From Halalkalicoccus jeotgali B3 (lineage in GTDB: Archaea > Halobacteriota > Halobacteria > Halobacteriales > Halalkalicoccaceae): a DNA stretch of 64,000 bases. The notes below the pieces were generated by a model that had not been told where the DNA came from, searched no databases, and saw only the letters and a list, made by a program, of their open reading frames with translations. Shown here in pieces: positions 7,723-16,606 of this stretch; position 1 is the first letter of the stretch, and the number at the start of each line of letters is the position of its first letter. The DNA is taken from positions 2,061,345 to 2,125,344 of the forward strand of contig NC_014297.1 in assembly GCF_000196895.1 (NCBI RefSeq), given 5' to 3'. A program made the translations under genes and the position numbers.

Positions 7723-8406
7723 CTACCAGGCCTCGCCGCTCGCCAGATCGACCTCGCTATCGATTTTCGAGGACGGACAGACATCCTCGAGGACACAGTC
7801 GCTACAGTCTGGGTTCCGGGCCGTACAGGTCGCCCGGCCATGGCTGATACAGAGGTGAGTGAACGCCTGCCAGCGCTCCCGGGGGAGCAGGGCCATCAGT
7901 TCGCGTTCGATCTTCTGGGGCGAGCGCTCCTCGGTGATTCCCAGCCGGCGTGTGAGACGCTGTACGTGCGTATCGACGACGACGCCCTCGACCAGTTCGT
8001 GGCCGTGCTGGAGGACGACGTTTGCGGTCTTGCGCCCGACACCGGGCAGGTCGGTGAGTTCGTCCATCGTATCCGGAACCCCCCCGTCGTGCTCCTCGAT
8101 GATGATCGCGCAGGCCTCGCGGATGTAGCCCGCCTTGTTGTTGTAGTAGGTGATCGAGGAGATGTCCTCGGCCAGTTGCTCCTGGGCGGCGTTCGCGTAG
8201 TCCTCGAGGCCATCGTACTTCGAAAAGAGGTCCGCGGTCACCCCGTTGACCCGCTCGTCGGTACACTGAGCCGAGAGGATCACCGCGATGAGCAGTTCGA
8301 GGCGGTTCGAGAAGTCGAGCGAGATGGTGGTATCGGGATACTCCGCCGAGAGGCGATCGACCACCTCGGAGGTCTGTTCGTCGGGCGACTCTAGTGGCGT
8401 TCCCAT
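7723..8406 (-). CDS. nth: Endonuclease III (DNA glycosylase/AP lyase)
   Basis: 227 residues, the usual size for Nth. The helix-hairpin-helix LPGVGRKTA (120-128) contains the catalytic lysine K126, and VDTHV supplies the catalytic aspartate D145. The C-terminal 4Fe-4S loop has the classical C-x6-C-x2-C-x5-C spacing at C194, C201, C204 and C210. The enzyme removes oxidised pyrimidines from DNA and cleaves the abasic site in base-excision repair. Confidence 0.95.
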   Translation of the reverse strand: MGTPLESPDEQTSEVVDRLSAEYPDTTISLDFSNRLELLIAVILSAQCTDERVNGVTADLFSKYDGLEDYANAAQEQLAEDISSITYYNNKAGYIREACAIIIEEHDGGVPDTMDELTDLPGVGRKTANVVLQHGHELVEGVVVDTHVQRLTRRLGITEERSPQKIERELMALLPRERWQAFTHLCISHGRATCTARNPDCSDCVLEDVCPSSKIDSEVDLASGEAW

Positions 8407-8454
8407 ATCCCGACTCGCCGTCCGGGGGTGTTGAGCGGTTCGGTTCGATCCGGA

Positions 8455-9642
8455 TCAGAGTACGCCGTGGCGCTTGTAGAACCGCCGCGTTCGGTCCTCG
8501 CGAAGCAAGGGCTCGTGGACCTGGATCAGCGCGGAGGTGTTGTTGTTTGCCTCGATGATCGAGAACTCCCCCGCATCGGTGACGACCAGATCCCACCCGA
8601 TGTAGGGAATGTACGAGAGGTGATCCGCGATGGCGAGAAGGTCCGCTTTGATCGCCTCCCAGCCCGGGACCTCGCGGCCGACGATTCGCTCGCCCGTATC
8701 GGGATGGCGTTCGAATTCCTCGGGAAGGTCCGGCGGGAGGTATTGGATACCGGCCCCGAGCCGCCCCGTCTCACGGTCGACGCCGACCGACAGGCCGCCC
8801 TGCGAGAAGTTGTCGAGCGCGCCCGAGCGGGCGGTGCCAAAGCGGTGGGTCGCGGCCGGGACGAACGCCTCGCCGGACTCCTCGTCGTACATCGTCACCA
8901 CGCGCATCGTGTTGACCGACGGCGAGTAGACGTCCGCGGCGTAGGGCGCCTGTGTGACGTACTCGGTCACGAGGTAGTCGTCCAGTTTCCCGAGTCGCTC
9001 GCGCAACTCGCCCTCAGAACGGGGGTCGCCGTTTACCGTATACTCGCCGTCCTTCGAGGCGAGGATCAACACCTGCTTTCCGGAACCGCCCTTGAATCGC
9101 TTGCAGACCAGCCGGTCGCGTTCGAGACGGTCGAGCACCCAGTCGGTTCCGTCGACGGCCGATGGAACCGAGTTCTCCGGACGAGCGACGACCCCTGCGA
9201 GCGGACCGCCGTCCGAGCGGGGGAGGGCCGAGTTGTCGATTGGGTGGAGCCGACCCCCCTTGAGCAGCCCGTAAACCGACGGGCGGTGCTCGTCGAACCC
9301 CGAGAGAAGCAGGTGACAGAGCAGTTTGTTGTCGATCGCGTCGCGCCACGGTCCGTTGAGGTAGTACGCACCGACGTAGCGTGCGGCATCCGAGAGGTAC
9401 TCCTCGGGCCCGTAGGTCTCGAAGTCATAGAGGTGAGCAGCACGAGCGCGAAAGCCGTGCCGATAGAGCCAGCGCCGTTTGGCGGGTGAGACGGGCGGCG
9501 ACGGCTCGGTCAGTTCGTCGCGCGCGAGCACCGCCCAGCGTTCGTGTGGGGACGGGAGAAGGTATTCTGCGACGGTCGCCGCGGGTGCAACGACGCTCGG
9601 GCGTGGGTCGAAACCCCGAAGCAGCCCCGGTAGTTCTGTCAT
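8455..9642 (-). CDS. ATP-grasp protein of the sugar-transfer-associated type
   Basis: 395 residues from the ATG at 9642; an in-frame GTG lies 6 bp upstream. The central and C-terminal regions show an ATP-grasp layout: VCKRFKGGSGKQVLIL for the nucleotide-binding lysine region, a VTEYVTQ segment, NTMRVVTMY, and a metal-binding end GWDLVVTDAGEFSIIEANNN. It most resembles the ATPgrasp_ST family, found with polysaccharide or cell-surface biosynthesis genes. No such neighbours are present here, so the ligase substrate is unknown. Confidence 0.75.
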   Translation of the reverse strand: MTELPGLLRGFDPRPSVVAPAATVAEYLLPSPHERWAVLARDELTEPSPPVSPAKRRWLYRHGFRARAAHLYDFETYGPEEYLSDAARYVGAYYLNGPWRDAIDNKLLCHLLLSGFDEHRPSVYGLLKGGRLHPIDNSALPRSDGGPLAGVVARPENSVPSAVDGTDWVLDRLERDRLVCKRFKGGSGKQVLILASKDGEYTVNGDPRSEGELRERLGKLDDYLVTEYVTQAPYAADVYSPSVNTMRVVTMYDEESGEAFVPAATHRFGTARSGALDNFSQGGLSVGVDRETGRLGAGIQYLPPDLPEEFERHPDTGERIVGREVPGWEAIKADLLAIADHLSYIPYIGWDLVVTDAGEFSIIEANNNTSALIQVHEPLLREDRTRRFYKRHGVL

Positions 9643-9795
9643 CGACACGAGTCCTCTAAACGCGGAGACGGGTTACGAAAGCAATACCTTACTGGTCAGT
9701 GCCAGCGGGTGGGATTGACCTCGCTCGCCGTATCGAAACGTGGCGTTCGTCCCGACAGCGTAGCGTTTATGCGGGCGTCACCCGCCGGTCGGAGT

Positions 9796-10761
9796 ATGAG
9801 GAAAATCACGGCCGTCGCCCATCCCATCCAGGGGCTCGCGAAGTACCACGGGATGCGCGACCCGGAGCTCAGACTACCCTACCACGACTCCATCAGCGTC
9901 TGTACCGCGCCGAGTCACACGAAAACGACCGCCCGGTTCGAGGACCGTACCGAGGACGTCTACGTCGTCGACGGTGAGGAACTCTCAGGGCGGGGAAAAG
10001 AGCGCGTCGCGGCGGTCGTCGATCGGGTGCGCGAACTCGCCGGTATCGACGACCGGGTGCGCCTCGAAAGCGAGAACTCCTTTCGGTCGAACGTCGGCTT
10101 TGGCTCGTCCTCCTCGGGCTTTGCGGCGGCGGCGATGGCGCTGTGTAATGCGGCCGAACTCGATCTCTCTCGGCCCGATATCTCGACGGTCGCCCGGCGG
10201 GGGTCGTCCTCGGCCGCGCGCGCGGTCACGGGCGCGTTCAGTCACTTGCGTACTGGGCTGAACGACGCCGACTGTCGCTCCGAGCGCATCGAAACCGAGC
10301 TCGAAGACGAACTGCGGATCGTCGCCGGGCTGGTCCCCTCGTATAAGGAGACCGAGCAGGCCCACGAAGAAGCCGCCGACAGCCACATGTTCGGGGCGCG
10401 GATGGCCCACATGCACGGCCAGATCGCCGAGCTCCGGGACGCACTCCGCGAAGGGGATTTCGACCGGACCTTCGAACTGGCCGAGCACGACTCGCTGTCG
10501 CTTGCGGCGACGACCATGACCGGGCCCGCGGGGTGGGTCTACTGGCAGCCCGAGACTATCGAGATATTCAATCGGGTTCGGGAGCTTCGTGACGAGGGCG
10601 TGCCGGTCTACTACTCGACGGACACGGGCGCGAGCGTCTACGTCAACACCACCGAGGAACACGTCCAGCGGGTCGAAGCGGAAGTGGCAGAGGCGGGCGT
10701 CGAGACCCACGTCTGGGAGGTCGGCGGTCCGGCCCGTACGGTCGACGACCACCTCTTTTAA
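9796..10761 (+). CDS. mvaD: Phosphomevalonate/diphosphomevalonate decarboxylase (GHMP family)
   Basis: 321 residues from the ATG at 9796. Family features are the N-terminal YHDSISVCTAPSHTKTT region, the GHMP nucleotide loop FGSSSSGFAAAAMAL, the SSSAARAV block and the C-terminal STDTGASVYVNT. Homologues in Haloferax are reported to act on phosphomevalonate, feeding isopentenyl phosphate kinase in the archaeal mevalonate pathway. Which of the two substrates this enzyme prefers cannot be read from the sequence. It supplies isoprenoid units for membrane lipids, and two other isoprenoid genes lie in the window. Confidence 0.9.
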   Translation: MRKITAVAHPIQGLAKYHGMRDPELRLPYHDSISVCTAPSHTKTTARFEDRTEDVYVVDGEELSGRGKERVAAVVDRVRELAGIDDRVRLESENSFRSNVGFGSSSSGFAAAAMALCNAAELDLSRPDISTVARRGSSSAARAVTGAFSHLRTGLNDADCRSERIETELEDELRIVAGLVPSYKETEQAHEEAADSHMFGARMAHMHGQIAELRDALREGDFDRTFELAEHDSLSLAATTMTGPAGWVYWQPETIEIFNRVRELRDEGVPVYYSTDTGASVYVNTTEEHVQRVEAEVAEAGVETHVWEVGGPARTVDDHLF

Positions 10762-10782
10762 GCTCCCGATCCTAGCGCGAGT

Positions 10783-11880
10783 ATGCGAATCGTCGTCTGC
10801 GGGGCGGGCTACGCAGGGGTGACGCTGGCAAAGCGACTGGAGCGGGCGCTTTCGGACGCCGAGATCGTGCTGGTCGATCGGGACCCCTATCACCTGATCC
10901 AGCACGAACTCCACCGGGTGATCCGCCGACCCGACCTGGCCGAGGTGATCCGTCTCCCGCTCGACTCGCTGTTCGAGCGCGTCACGGTACGCGAGGACGT
11001 CGTCGAGGCCGTCGACCGAGCGGAGCGCGTGATTCGCTGTGCGGACGGCGAGATCGCCTACGACTACGCGGCGGTCTGTCTCGGCGCGGAGACGAACTAC
11101 TACGACCTGCCGGGCGTCGAGGAACACTCGATCCCCCTCAAACGCCTCGAAGACGCCCATCGGATCCGCGAGCGTGTCGTGGACGGCTCGCGGGTCGTCG
11201 TCGGCGGGGCGGGGCTTTCGGGTGTGCAAGTCGCGGGCGAACTGGCTGCACTCGATTCGGGCCCCTTGATTACGCTCCTCGAACGGTTCGAGGCCGTCGC
11301 ACCGAACTTCCCGGCGAACTTCCAGGCGGCGGTCCGGGAGGAACTCGAAACGAGAGGCGTCGAGGTCAGGACGGGAGCGACCGTCAAGCGCGCGAGCGAA
11401 CGCGCGGTCGAAACCGACGACGGAGAGATCCCCTACGATACGTTCGTCTGGACCGGCGGGATCCGCGGACCGAGCGCCCTCGGCGGAGAACGCCCCGCCG
11501 TCCGCAGCGACCTCCGGCTCGACTCGCGGACGTTCGCGGTCGGCGACGCCGCTCGCGTCGTGGACGACGACGGCGAGGCGGTGCCCGCGAGCGCACAGGC
11601 GGCCATCCGCGAGGCTCGCGTCGTCGCGAAACACCTCGCGGCGCTCGCGGGCGGAAACGCCGACGGGTTCGCCCCCCGCCCCGAACGCTTCGCGTTCGAC
11701 TCGCCGGGCTGGCTCGTCAGCGTCGGCGACGGCGCGGTCGCACAGGTCGGGCCGACCGTGTTGCAGGGGCGGTCGGCGCTGGCGCTCAAAGCCAGCGTCG
11801 GCGCCGGCTACCTCTCGTCGATCGGGGCGGTGAGAAACGCGGTCGACCTCCTCAACGAGGAACTCGGCGCGTCCGATTAG
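10783..11880 (+). CDS. NDH-2-like FAD-dependent NAD(P)H oxidoreductase
   Basis: 365 residues. The N-terminal FAD-binding Rossmann motif is CGAGYAGVTLA. A second dinucleotide motif, VGGAGLSGVQVAGEL (~141-155), binds NAD(P)H. The later VGDAARV block is the FAD-ribityl site of this family. There is no C-terminal amphipathic or transmembrane segment of the kind seen in some NDH-2 enzymes, so membrane attachment is uncertain. It lies 21 bp after the decarboxylase and may be cotranscribed. Other disulfide-reductase-fold enzymes remain possible. Confidence 0.8.
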   Translation: MRIVVCGAGYAGVTLAKRLERALSDAEIVLVDRDPYHLIQHELHRVIRRPDLAEVIRLPLDSLFERVTVREDVVEAVDRAERVIRCADGEIAYDYAAVCLGAETNYYDLPGVEEHSIPLKRLEDAHRIRERVVDGSRVVVGGAGLSGVQVAGELAALDSGPLITLLERFEAVAPNFPANFQAAVREELETRGVEVRTGATVKRASERAVETDDGEIPYDTFVWTGGIRGPSALGGERPAVRSDLRLDSRTFAVGDAARVVDDDGEAVPASAQAAIREARVVAKHLAALAGGNADGFAPRPERFAFDSPGWLVSVGDGAVAQVGPTVLQGRSALALKASVGAGYLSSIGAVRNAVDLLNEELGASD

Positions 11881-12233
11881 GCGCCCGGAACGCCGAACGC
11901 ACCGACGCTGAAGCCGAGGATCGGGCCGAGGACGGCGTTGAGGACGAACAGCAACACGAGCGCGCCGAGCCACGCGACGATACCGATGATCGCGGCGTCG
12001 ACCCACCCGCCGGGATACCGCCAGTTGATGACGCCGACCCAGACGATCAGCGCGATGATCGGCCCGAACAGGGGGATCCACGCGGTCAACCCCCATGCGA
12101 TCGCCCCGAGAAGGGCCGTGACGACGGCGTGACTGTAGTCCTGAACGTCAATGACGACGTTGGCGCCGAAGTAGATCGCCAACCCGCCAACGAGCAGTGC
12201 AACGACGAACGCAACGATCGATCCGACTACCAT
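11877..12233 (-). CDS. Small polytopic membrane protein, unknown function
   Basis: 118 residues with four closely spaced hydrophobic segments (~3-26, ~35-52, ~55-72, ~80-105) and almost no soluble part. The helices contain many Gly, Ala and Val with single Trp residues. It overlaps the stop of the convergent oxidoreductase gene by 4 bp. No family is recognised with certainty. Confidence 0.6.
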   Translation of the reverse strand: MVVGSIVAFVVALLVGGLAIYFGANVVIDVQDYSHAVVTALLGAIAWGLTAWIPLFGPIIALIVWVGVINWRYPGGWVDAAIIGIVAWLGALVLLFVLNAVLGPILGFSVGAFGVPGA

Positions 12234-12293
12234 GTCCTCTCATACACCGGACACCCTATTATACCTCGTGCCGGATATTCCAAGGTACGGAAC

Positions 12294-12324
12294 ACGACCG
12301 TTCGGGTACCAATCGAGCGGTCGT
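12294..12324. promoter_or_regulatory. Inverted repeat between divergent membrane-protein genes
   Basis: A 7-bp perfect inverted repeat (ACGACCG / CGGTCGT, arms 12294-12300 and 12318-12324) surrounds a spacer that itself contains the palindrome GGTACC. It lies between two divergently transcribed genes, 61 bp from one start and 78 bp from the other. It could be an operator, but there is no direct evidence. Confidence 0.25.
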
Positions 12325-12401
12325 CAGGTACCTGATGGTCGGATGAGACGATCCGGCGCGTCTGACAAAGGGTTAAATCCACCGGGGAAAAACCGACGTC
12401 G

Positions 12402-12716
12402 ATGACCGATGGCTCGGTCGGTGGCGATGCGAGCCCCGACGAACGGGCGTGGCGAGAGCTGATCGAGCGACGGATCTCGATCGAACACGACTGCCCGCAG
12501 CGAGCGGGAGAGCTCGCGGCGAGCAGACGGGCCTTCGAAGCCACGGGCGACCCGTCGAAGTCGAATCGCCTTCGAACCGTAGTGCGTGGGCTCGTCGTGC
12601 TCGCAATCCCGCTGATCGTCTACAGCGAACTCACGGCACCGACCGGCGCGATCAATTACGGCGGGCTCGGGATCGGGATCGCCCTGATGGTGGCCGGCGG
12701 GCTGGCGTGTCTGTAG
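12402..12716 (+). CDS. Hypothetical protein with two C-terminal membrane helices
   Basis: 104 residues. The first 55 are hydrophilic and helical. Two hydrophobic segments then form a hairpin (~61-77 and ~86-104) with the chain ending inside the membrane. No domain is recognised. It ends 45 bp before the tRNA-Arg gene on the same strand. Confidence 0.55.
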   Translation: MTDGSVGGDASPDERAWRELIERRISIEHDCPQRAGELAASRRAFEATGDPSKSNRLRTVVRGLVVLAIPLIVYSELTAPTGAINYGGLGIGIALMVAGGLACL

Positions 12717-12761
12717 GGAAATCGCGGGACTTAAGAACGGCTACCTCGAACCGAGGATGTC

Positions 12762-12836
12762 GGGCGCTTAGCTCAGTCTGGACAGAGTGCTTGGCTTCGG
12801 ACCAAGTTGCCGCGGGTTCAAATCCTGCAGCGCCCA
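12762..12836 (+). tRNA. tRNA-Arg (anticodon UCG)
   Basis: The full cloverleaf can be traced. The acceptor arms GGGCGCT and AGCGCCC (12829-12835) pair perfectly. The anticodon stem CTTGG/CCAAG encloses the seven-base loop CTTCGGA with anticodon TCG. The T-arm GCGGG-TTCAAAT-CCTGC has one G-U pair. The D-arm is standard. No intron is present and CCA is not encoded. An AT-rich TTAAG upstream near 12731 may be the TATA element. It reads CGA codons. Confidence 0.95.
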
Positions 12837-12897
12837 TGCGTTTTCCCGTTGCTTCGGATCCAAGCGACGGCATCACGACCTGGCGTTCGTGTCTCGA

Positions 12898-13281
12898 TTA
12901 TCGGCACCGGACTTCGGCGAGCAGCGGCCACTCGCCACGTTCGAGTCGGTTGAGAAGCGCAGGCCGGTCGTAGTACCGAAAGTCGTACCGTCGGCCCCGC
13001 CCCGCAGGGAGTGTTGGAGGGTCGTCCGTCCATGGTTCGGCCCGCCAGACGTCCAGTCCGGCGCCCTCACCCACGTACTGGATCTCGGTGTGGGAGACGT
13101 CCACGCCGTCGTAGCCGTCCCGGACGGCCCGTATCACCGTTCGACGGAGCGTTCTCGCGTAGGAGCGACGGATGTGAGCGCCGACGTCGGTTCGGGCGTC
13201 AGCGTTCGGCGGGGTGGTCGTGAGATCCGGCGTCAGTCCGCCGAGTGACCGTCGGTCGGGGTCTGGGAGTTCGTCGGTCAT
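12898..13281 (-). CDS. Hypothetical protein, 127 residues
   Basis: A soluble, mixed-charge protein starting at the ATG at 13281. A proline- and arginine-rich N-terminus (1-30) is followed by a region of probable helix then strands (RRSYARTLRRTVIRAVRDG, SHTEIQYVGEG) and a C-terminal part with several Tyr/Arg residues. No domain is recognised. It is divergent from msrA and convergent with the tRNA gene. Confidence 0.5.
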   Translation of the reverse strand: MTDELPDPDRRSLGGLTPDLTTTPPNADARTDVGAHIRRSYARTLRRTVIRAVRDGYDGVDVSHTEIQYVGEGAGLDVWRAEPWTDDPPTLPAGRGRRYDFRYYDRPALLNRLERGEWPLLAEVRCR

Positions 13282-13438
13282 GGTTCGATGCGCTGTGAGT
13301 GCGGTCGATCATCCCGGTGGTACGCCTCGCGGACGACCGACCCTGTCGTCTACAGGTATCGGCCGGCCGCATGAATACTGTTTCGGACGGGTCGCCGGAG
13401 GGGCGAGGCTTAACACCGGGGGTCCCCAATCGGGGACG

Positions 13439-13978
13439 ATGGGAGAATCAGTCGCGACCGTCGCCGGTGGCTGTTTTTGGTGTATCGAGGCGGTGTTCGA
13501 GGAACTCGACGGCGTCGTCGACGTGACCTCGGGATACTGTGGCGGCCACGTCGAGGAACCGACCTACGAGGCCGTCTGTAGCGGCGAGACCGGCCACGCG
13601 GAGGCCGTTCGTCTCACATACGACGACGACCGACTCAGCTATCCGAAGCTACTGGAGGTGTTTTTCACCGTTCACGACCCGACCACCTTGAACCGACAGG
13701 GCCCCGACGTGGGAAGCCAGTATCGCTCGGCGATCTTCTACCACGACGAGCGCCAGCGCGAGATCGCCGAATCGTTCGTCGCCGACCTCGAACAGTCGGG
13801 TGCCTACGAGGACCCGATCGTGACCGAGATCGAACCACTCGAGACGTTCTACGAGGCCGAACCGGGCCATCAGGACTACTACGAGAACAACCCCGAGAAC
13901 CGCTACTGTACGGTGACCATCGAGCCGAAACTCGCAAAACTACGGGAACGGTTCGAAGCCGAGTTGCGGGCGCCCTGA
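13439..13978 (+). CDS. msrA: Peptide-methionine (S)-S-oxide reductase
   Basis: 179 residues from the ATG at 13439. The active-site motif GCFWC is at 11-15 with the nucleophilic C12. The conserved GYCGGH and the NPENRYC segment near the C-terminus, with a candidate resolving cysteine, are also present. It reduces methionine-S-sulfoxide in proteins and repairs oxidative damage. Its length is normal for the single-domain form, with no MsrB fusion. Confidence 0.95.
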   Translation: MGESVATVAGGCFWCIEAVFEELDGVVDVTSGYCGGHVEEPTYEAVCSGETGHAEAVRLTYDDDRLSYPKLLEVFFTVHDPTTLNRQGPDVGSQYRSAIFYHDERQREIAESFVADLEQSGAYEDPIVTEIEPLETFYEAEPGHQDYYENNPENRYCTVTIEPKLAKLRERFEAELRAP

Positions 13979-13979
13979 G

Positions 13980-14186
13980 CTACTTCTCGGTGACGACCGG
14001 TTCGGACTGGTCGTGTTGGTGACAGGATATCGAGGGCAACGAGACGGTTATCAGACAGCGGGTCCCGTTCGCGCAGCGACGACCGCAGACGTACTCGCCG
14101 GCGTCGTTCGTCGGCGGATCGCCCGTCCCGGGTGCTGGCTGTGAACGCAGTTCGCCTTTCGAGTTCGATTGTCGTGAGTGGCCCAT
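13980..14186 (-). CDS. Small cysteine-rich hypothetical protein
   Basis: 68 residues, convergent with msrA with a 1-bp gap. Four Cys/His-bearing sites (CGRRCANGTRC, then SCHQHDQ) suggest a small zinc-binding fold. The N-terminus is polar and probably disordered. No family is recognised. Confidence 0.45.
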   Translation of the reverse strand: MGHSRQSNSKGELRSQPAPGTGDPPTNDAGEYVCGRRCANGTRCLITVSLPSISCHQHDQSEPVVTEK

Positions 14187-14344
14187 TATGCTAGATGAAT
14201 TCGAGATCGAACCCGAGAGCGGCCCTCGGGTGGGACCTGCAAGCGGTCCCAGTCGATCGGTTCGATCGTGTCCGAACGGAACCGTCGGGAATATCTAACG
14301 ATTCGGCTTGCAACTGCAGGTATCGTGGGCAGCGAAACCGATAT

Positions 14345-14503
14345 GTGTGTGATCCACAAACGAACTGTGTGGCCGAGTACTACGTCCTGACGGGCGAGAC
14401 GGTCGTCGAAGGGCCCTTCGAGAGCCACGGCGAGGCCAGCAGGCGGAAGGCGGACCTCTCGACGAGCGACGTCGGCGTCACCTACCGCGTCGCGAGGCGC
14501 TAA
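14345..14503 (+). CDS. Small conserved-looking protein, 52 residues
   Basis: The frame is open further upstream, but the upstream part has a different composition. The GTG at 14345 gives a compact protein (EYYVLTGETVVEGPFESHGEA, ending in YRVARR) that looks like a small beta-rich haloarchaeal protein. The sequence before it is relatively AT-rich and may hold the promoter. It is convergent with the sugar dehydrogenase gene, overlapping its last bases. Function is unknown. Confidence 0.45.
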   Translation: MCDPQTNCVAEYYVLTGETVVEGPFESHGEASRRKADLSTSDVGVTYRVARR

Positions 14504-15630
14504 CCCGTCGAGGTCGAGAGGCGAACGAGCACGTCGTCCTCCTCGCGGGGGAACCGGCCGTACGCCCGCCCGTCGCGGTTCGACGTGAGCGCGTACGTGC
14601 CGTCCGGCCCGCTCGCGACGTGGCGAATCCGCCCGATCTCGCCCTGCAGGGCGGCCGTGGCGGTCGCCCCGTAGGCGTCGTCGAGCCACTCGTCGTCGTA
14701 GGTGGTTCCCTCTGGGGGCTGCTGGCCGGGGTCGGACAGCGAGAGGACGACTACCTGCTGGGAGCGAAGCCCGCCGATCAGCAAGCGGCCTTCCCAGTCC
14801 TCGACCCCGTCGCCGTCGTGGTAGCTCATCCCCGAGGGGGCCCACGTCACGTCCGGACCCGTGTTGACCAGCGGGCGTGCGAAGTCGGTGCCGGGATACT
14901 CCTCGCCGTCGCGTGCGGCGGGCCAGCCGTAGTTCTCGCCTCCGACGAGTCTGTTGACCTCGTCGCGGGCGCTCGGGCCGTGTTCGGCGATCAGGGGCGT
15001 GCCGTCGGGGAGCCACGCGATCCCCTGGGGGTTGCGGTGGCCGTAGGTGTAGACCCGCGGGTCGGGCAGGTCGGTGCCGGCGGCGGGCTCGCCCTCGGGG
15101 GTGAGTCTGAGGACCGACCCGGCGAGCGATTCGGGGTCCTGGGCGCTGTTTGGGTCGTCGGCGTCGCCGGCCAGCACCCACAGGTCGCCCTCGGGGCCGA
15201 AATCGATCCGCCCGCCGTTGTGGATCTCCGCCGCCGGGATCCCCTCGATGACCGGTTCGGGATCCCCCGGCGCGTTGAGGGCGTACCGGACGACGCGGTT
15301 CTCCGACTCGCGCGTGTAGTAGGCGTAGAGGAACTCCCCGTCGGGATCGATCGCGATTCCGAGCATCCCGCCCTCGCCGTCCTCGGTCGCATCGGGTTCG
15401 ACCACGGTCGCTCGCTCCCCGTCGACGACCCGGCTGATCCGGCCCGGTCGCTCCGAGAGGTAGATCGTTCGGTCGTCGAACGCGAGGTCCCACGGCGTAT
15501 CGAGGCCGGCGAGGACCACCTCGGTCTCGACGGTGGTGGCGTCGGGTTCGGTCTCGCGGTCGCCGGAGAGACAGCCCGCGAGGCCCGCCGCACCGAGGCC
15601 CACGAGGACGCGCCGACGTGTCGGGAACAT
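14500..15630 (-). CDS. PQQ-type glucose/sorbosone dehydrogenase family lipoprotein
   Basis: 376 residues. The N-terminus MFPTRRRVLVGLGAAGLAGC combines a twin-arginine motif with a lipobox (LAGC), so it is probably a Tat-exported lipoprotein. The body has the repeating six-bladed beta-propeller segments of GSDH proteins: LAGLDTPWDLAF, LSERPGRI, EGGMLGIAIDPDG, NGGRIDFGPEG, YGHRNPQGIAW, IAEHGP and GGENYGWP. Family members oxidise aldoses with PQQ. Whether this archaeon makes PQQ is not shown here, so the substrate and cofactor are open. Confidence 0.85.
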   Translation of the reverse strand: MFPTRRRVLVGLGAAGLAGCLSGDRETEPDATTVETEVVLAGLDTPWDLAFDDRTIYLSERPGRISRVVDGERATVVEPDATEDGEGGMLGIAIDPDGEFLYAYYTRESENRVVRYALNAPGDPEPVIEGIPAAEIHNGGRIDFGPEGDLWVLAGDADDPNSAQDPESLAGSVLRLTPEGEPAAGTDLPDPRVYTYGHRNPQGIAWLPDGTPLIAEHGPSARDEVNRLVGGENYGWPAARDGEEYPGTDFARPLVNTGPDVTWAPSGMSYHDGDGVEDWEGRLLIGGLRSQQVVVLSLSDPGQQPPEGTTYDDEWLDDAYGATATAALQGEIGRIRHVASGPDGTYALTSNRDGRAYGRFPREEDDVLVRLSTSTG

Positions 15631-15709
15631 ACCCCACCGAGGGACGTCGGGGGCAAAAACCCGCCGGCGGAGACGGGCCCTTTATTTCCTCCCCTCGTCG
15701 AACCCGTGT

Positions 15710-16543
15710 ATGGCAGGGAGGACGGCCCGTGGACTGCTCGAACTCACCCGACCGGTCAACGCCCTCGTCGCGGGCGTATTGACCCTGATCGGGGCGTTCG
15801 TCGCGGGCGGGCTGTTCGAGGCCCTGGTCCCGGCAGGGGCGGCCGCGGGCGCGACCGTCTTCGCCACCGGGGCCGGAAACGCGATCAACGACTACTTCGA
15901 CCGCGAGATCGACCGCATAAATCAGCCCGACCGCCCCATCCCGCGGGGGGCGGTCTCCCCGCGTGGCACGCTCCTCTTCAGCCTCGCGCTCTTCGCGGGA
16001 GCGATCGTGCTCGCACTCGCCCTCCCGGTGCTCGCGATCGCCATCGCCCTGATCAACCTGCTTTTGCTCGTCGCCTACACCCAACTGTTCAAGGGGCTTC
16101 CCGGTGTAGGCAACGCCGTCGTCGCCGCGCTCGGAGGCAGCACCTTTCTCTTCGGCGGTGCCGCCGTCGGGAACGTCACCGCCCCCGCCGTGTTGTTCGT
16201 TCTCGCGGCGCTCGCGACGTTCACCCGCGAGGTGATCAAGGACGTCGAGGACCTCGCGGGCGACCGCGAGGAGGGTCTCAACACGCTCCCGATCGCGATC
16301 GGCGCACGCCCCGCGCTCTGGGTGGGCGTCGCCTGCCTCGCGGTCGCCGTCCTCGCCAGTCCCCTGCCCTATCTGCTTGACGCGCTCGGCGTCGTCTATC
16401 TGCTGGCCGTCCTGCCGGCAAACGCCGTGATGCTTTGGGCGGCGGCGACGAGCTTTCGGGACCCGACAGCGGGCCAGAAACGCCTGAAATACGGAATGTT
16501 CCTCGCGGCCGCGGCGTTCGTCCTCGGGCGGATCGCGGCCTGA
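15710..16543 (+). CDS. Digeranylgeranylglyceryl phosphate synthase (UbiA prenyltransferase)
   Basis: 277 residues from the ATG at 15710 with about eight hydrophobic helices. The two Asp-rich prenyl diphosphate/Mg motifs are NDYFDREID (60-68) and DVEDLAGD (178-185). The DVEDLAGDREEG form and the size match the archaeal DGGGP synthase branch, which adds the second geranylgeranyl chain to glycerol-1-phosphate in ether-lipid synthesis. A menaquinone-type UbiA relative is the main alternative. Confidence 0.88.
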   Translation: MAGRTARGLLELTRPVNALVAGVLTLIGAFVAGGLFEALVPAGAAAGATVFATGAGNAINDYFDREIDRINQPDRPIPRGAVSPRGTLLFSLALFAGAIVLALALPVLAIAIALINLLLLVAYTQLFKGLPGVGNAVVAALGGSTFLFGGAAVGNVTAPAVLFVLAALATFTREVIKDVEDLAGDREEGLNTLPIAIGARPALWVGVACLAVAVLASPLPYLLDALGVVYLLAVLPANAVMLWAAATSFRDPTAGQKRLKYGMFLAAAAFVLGRIAA

Positions 16544-16606
16544 GCCGCGAGGCGGTATCGGCCGCGGACGGAAACGTTATTCGAGGAGGTCCCCTTCACA
16601 CGGCGT

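Noticed and set aside
7467-7847. A 126-codon plus-strand frame with many hydrophobic residues near 7.5 kb
   Set aside because: It is the antisense of the Glu/Lys-rich coiled-coil gene. Glu codons read in reverse give Leu/Phe/Val, which explains its false membrane character.
9985-12096. A 703-codon minus-strand frame opposite the decarboxylase and NDH-2-like genes
   Set aside because: Both plus-strand genes have clear motifs; the antisense product is Arg/Asp-rich noise.
14186-16084. A 632-codon minus-strand frame crossing the sugar dehydrogenase and the opposite strand of the prenyltransferase
   Set aside because: It overlaps two motif-supported genes in other frames and has repetitive Arg-rich composition.
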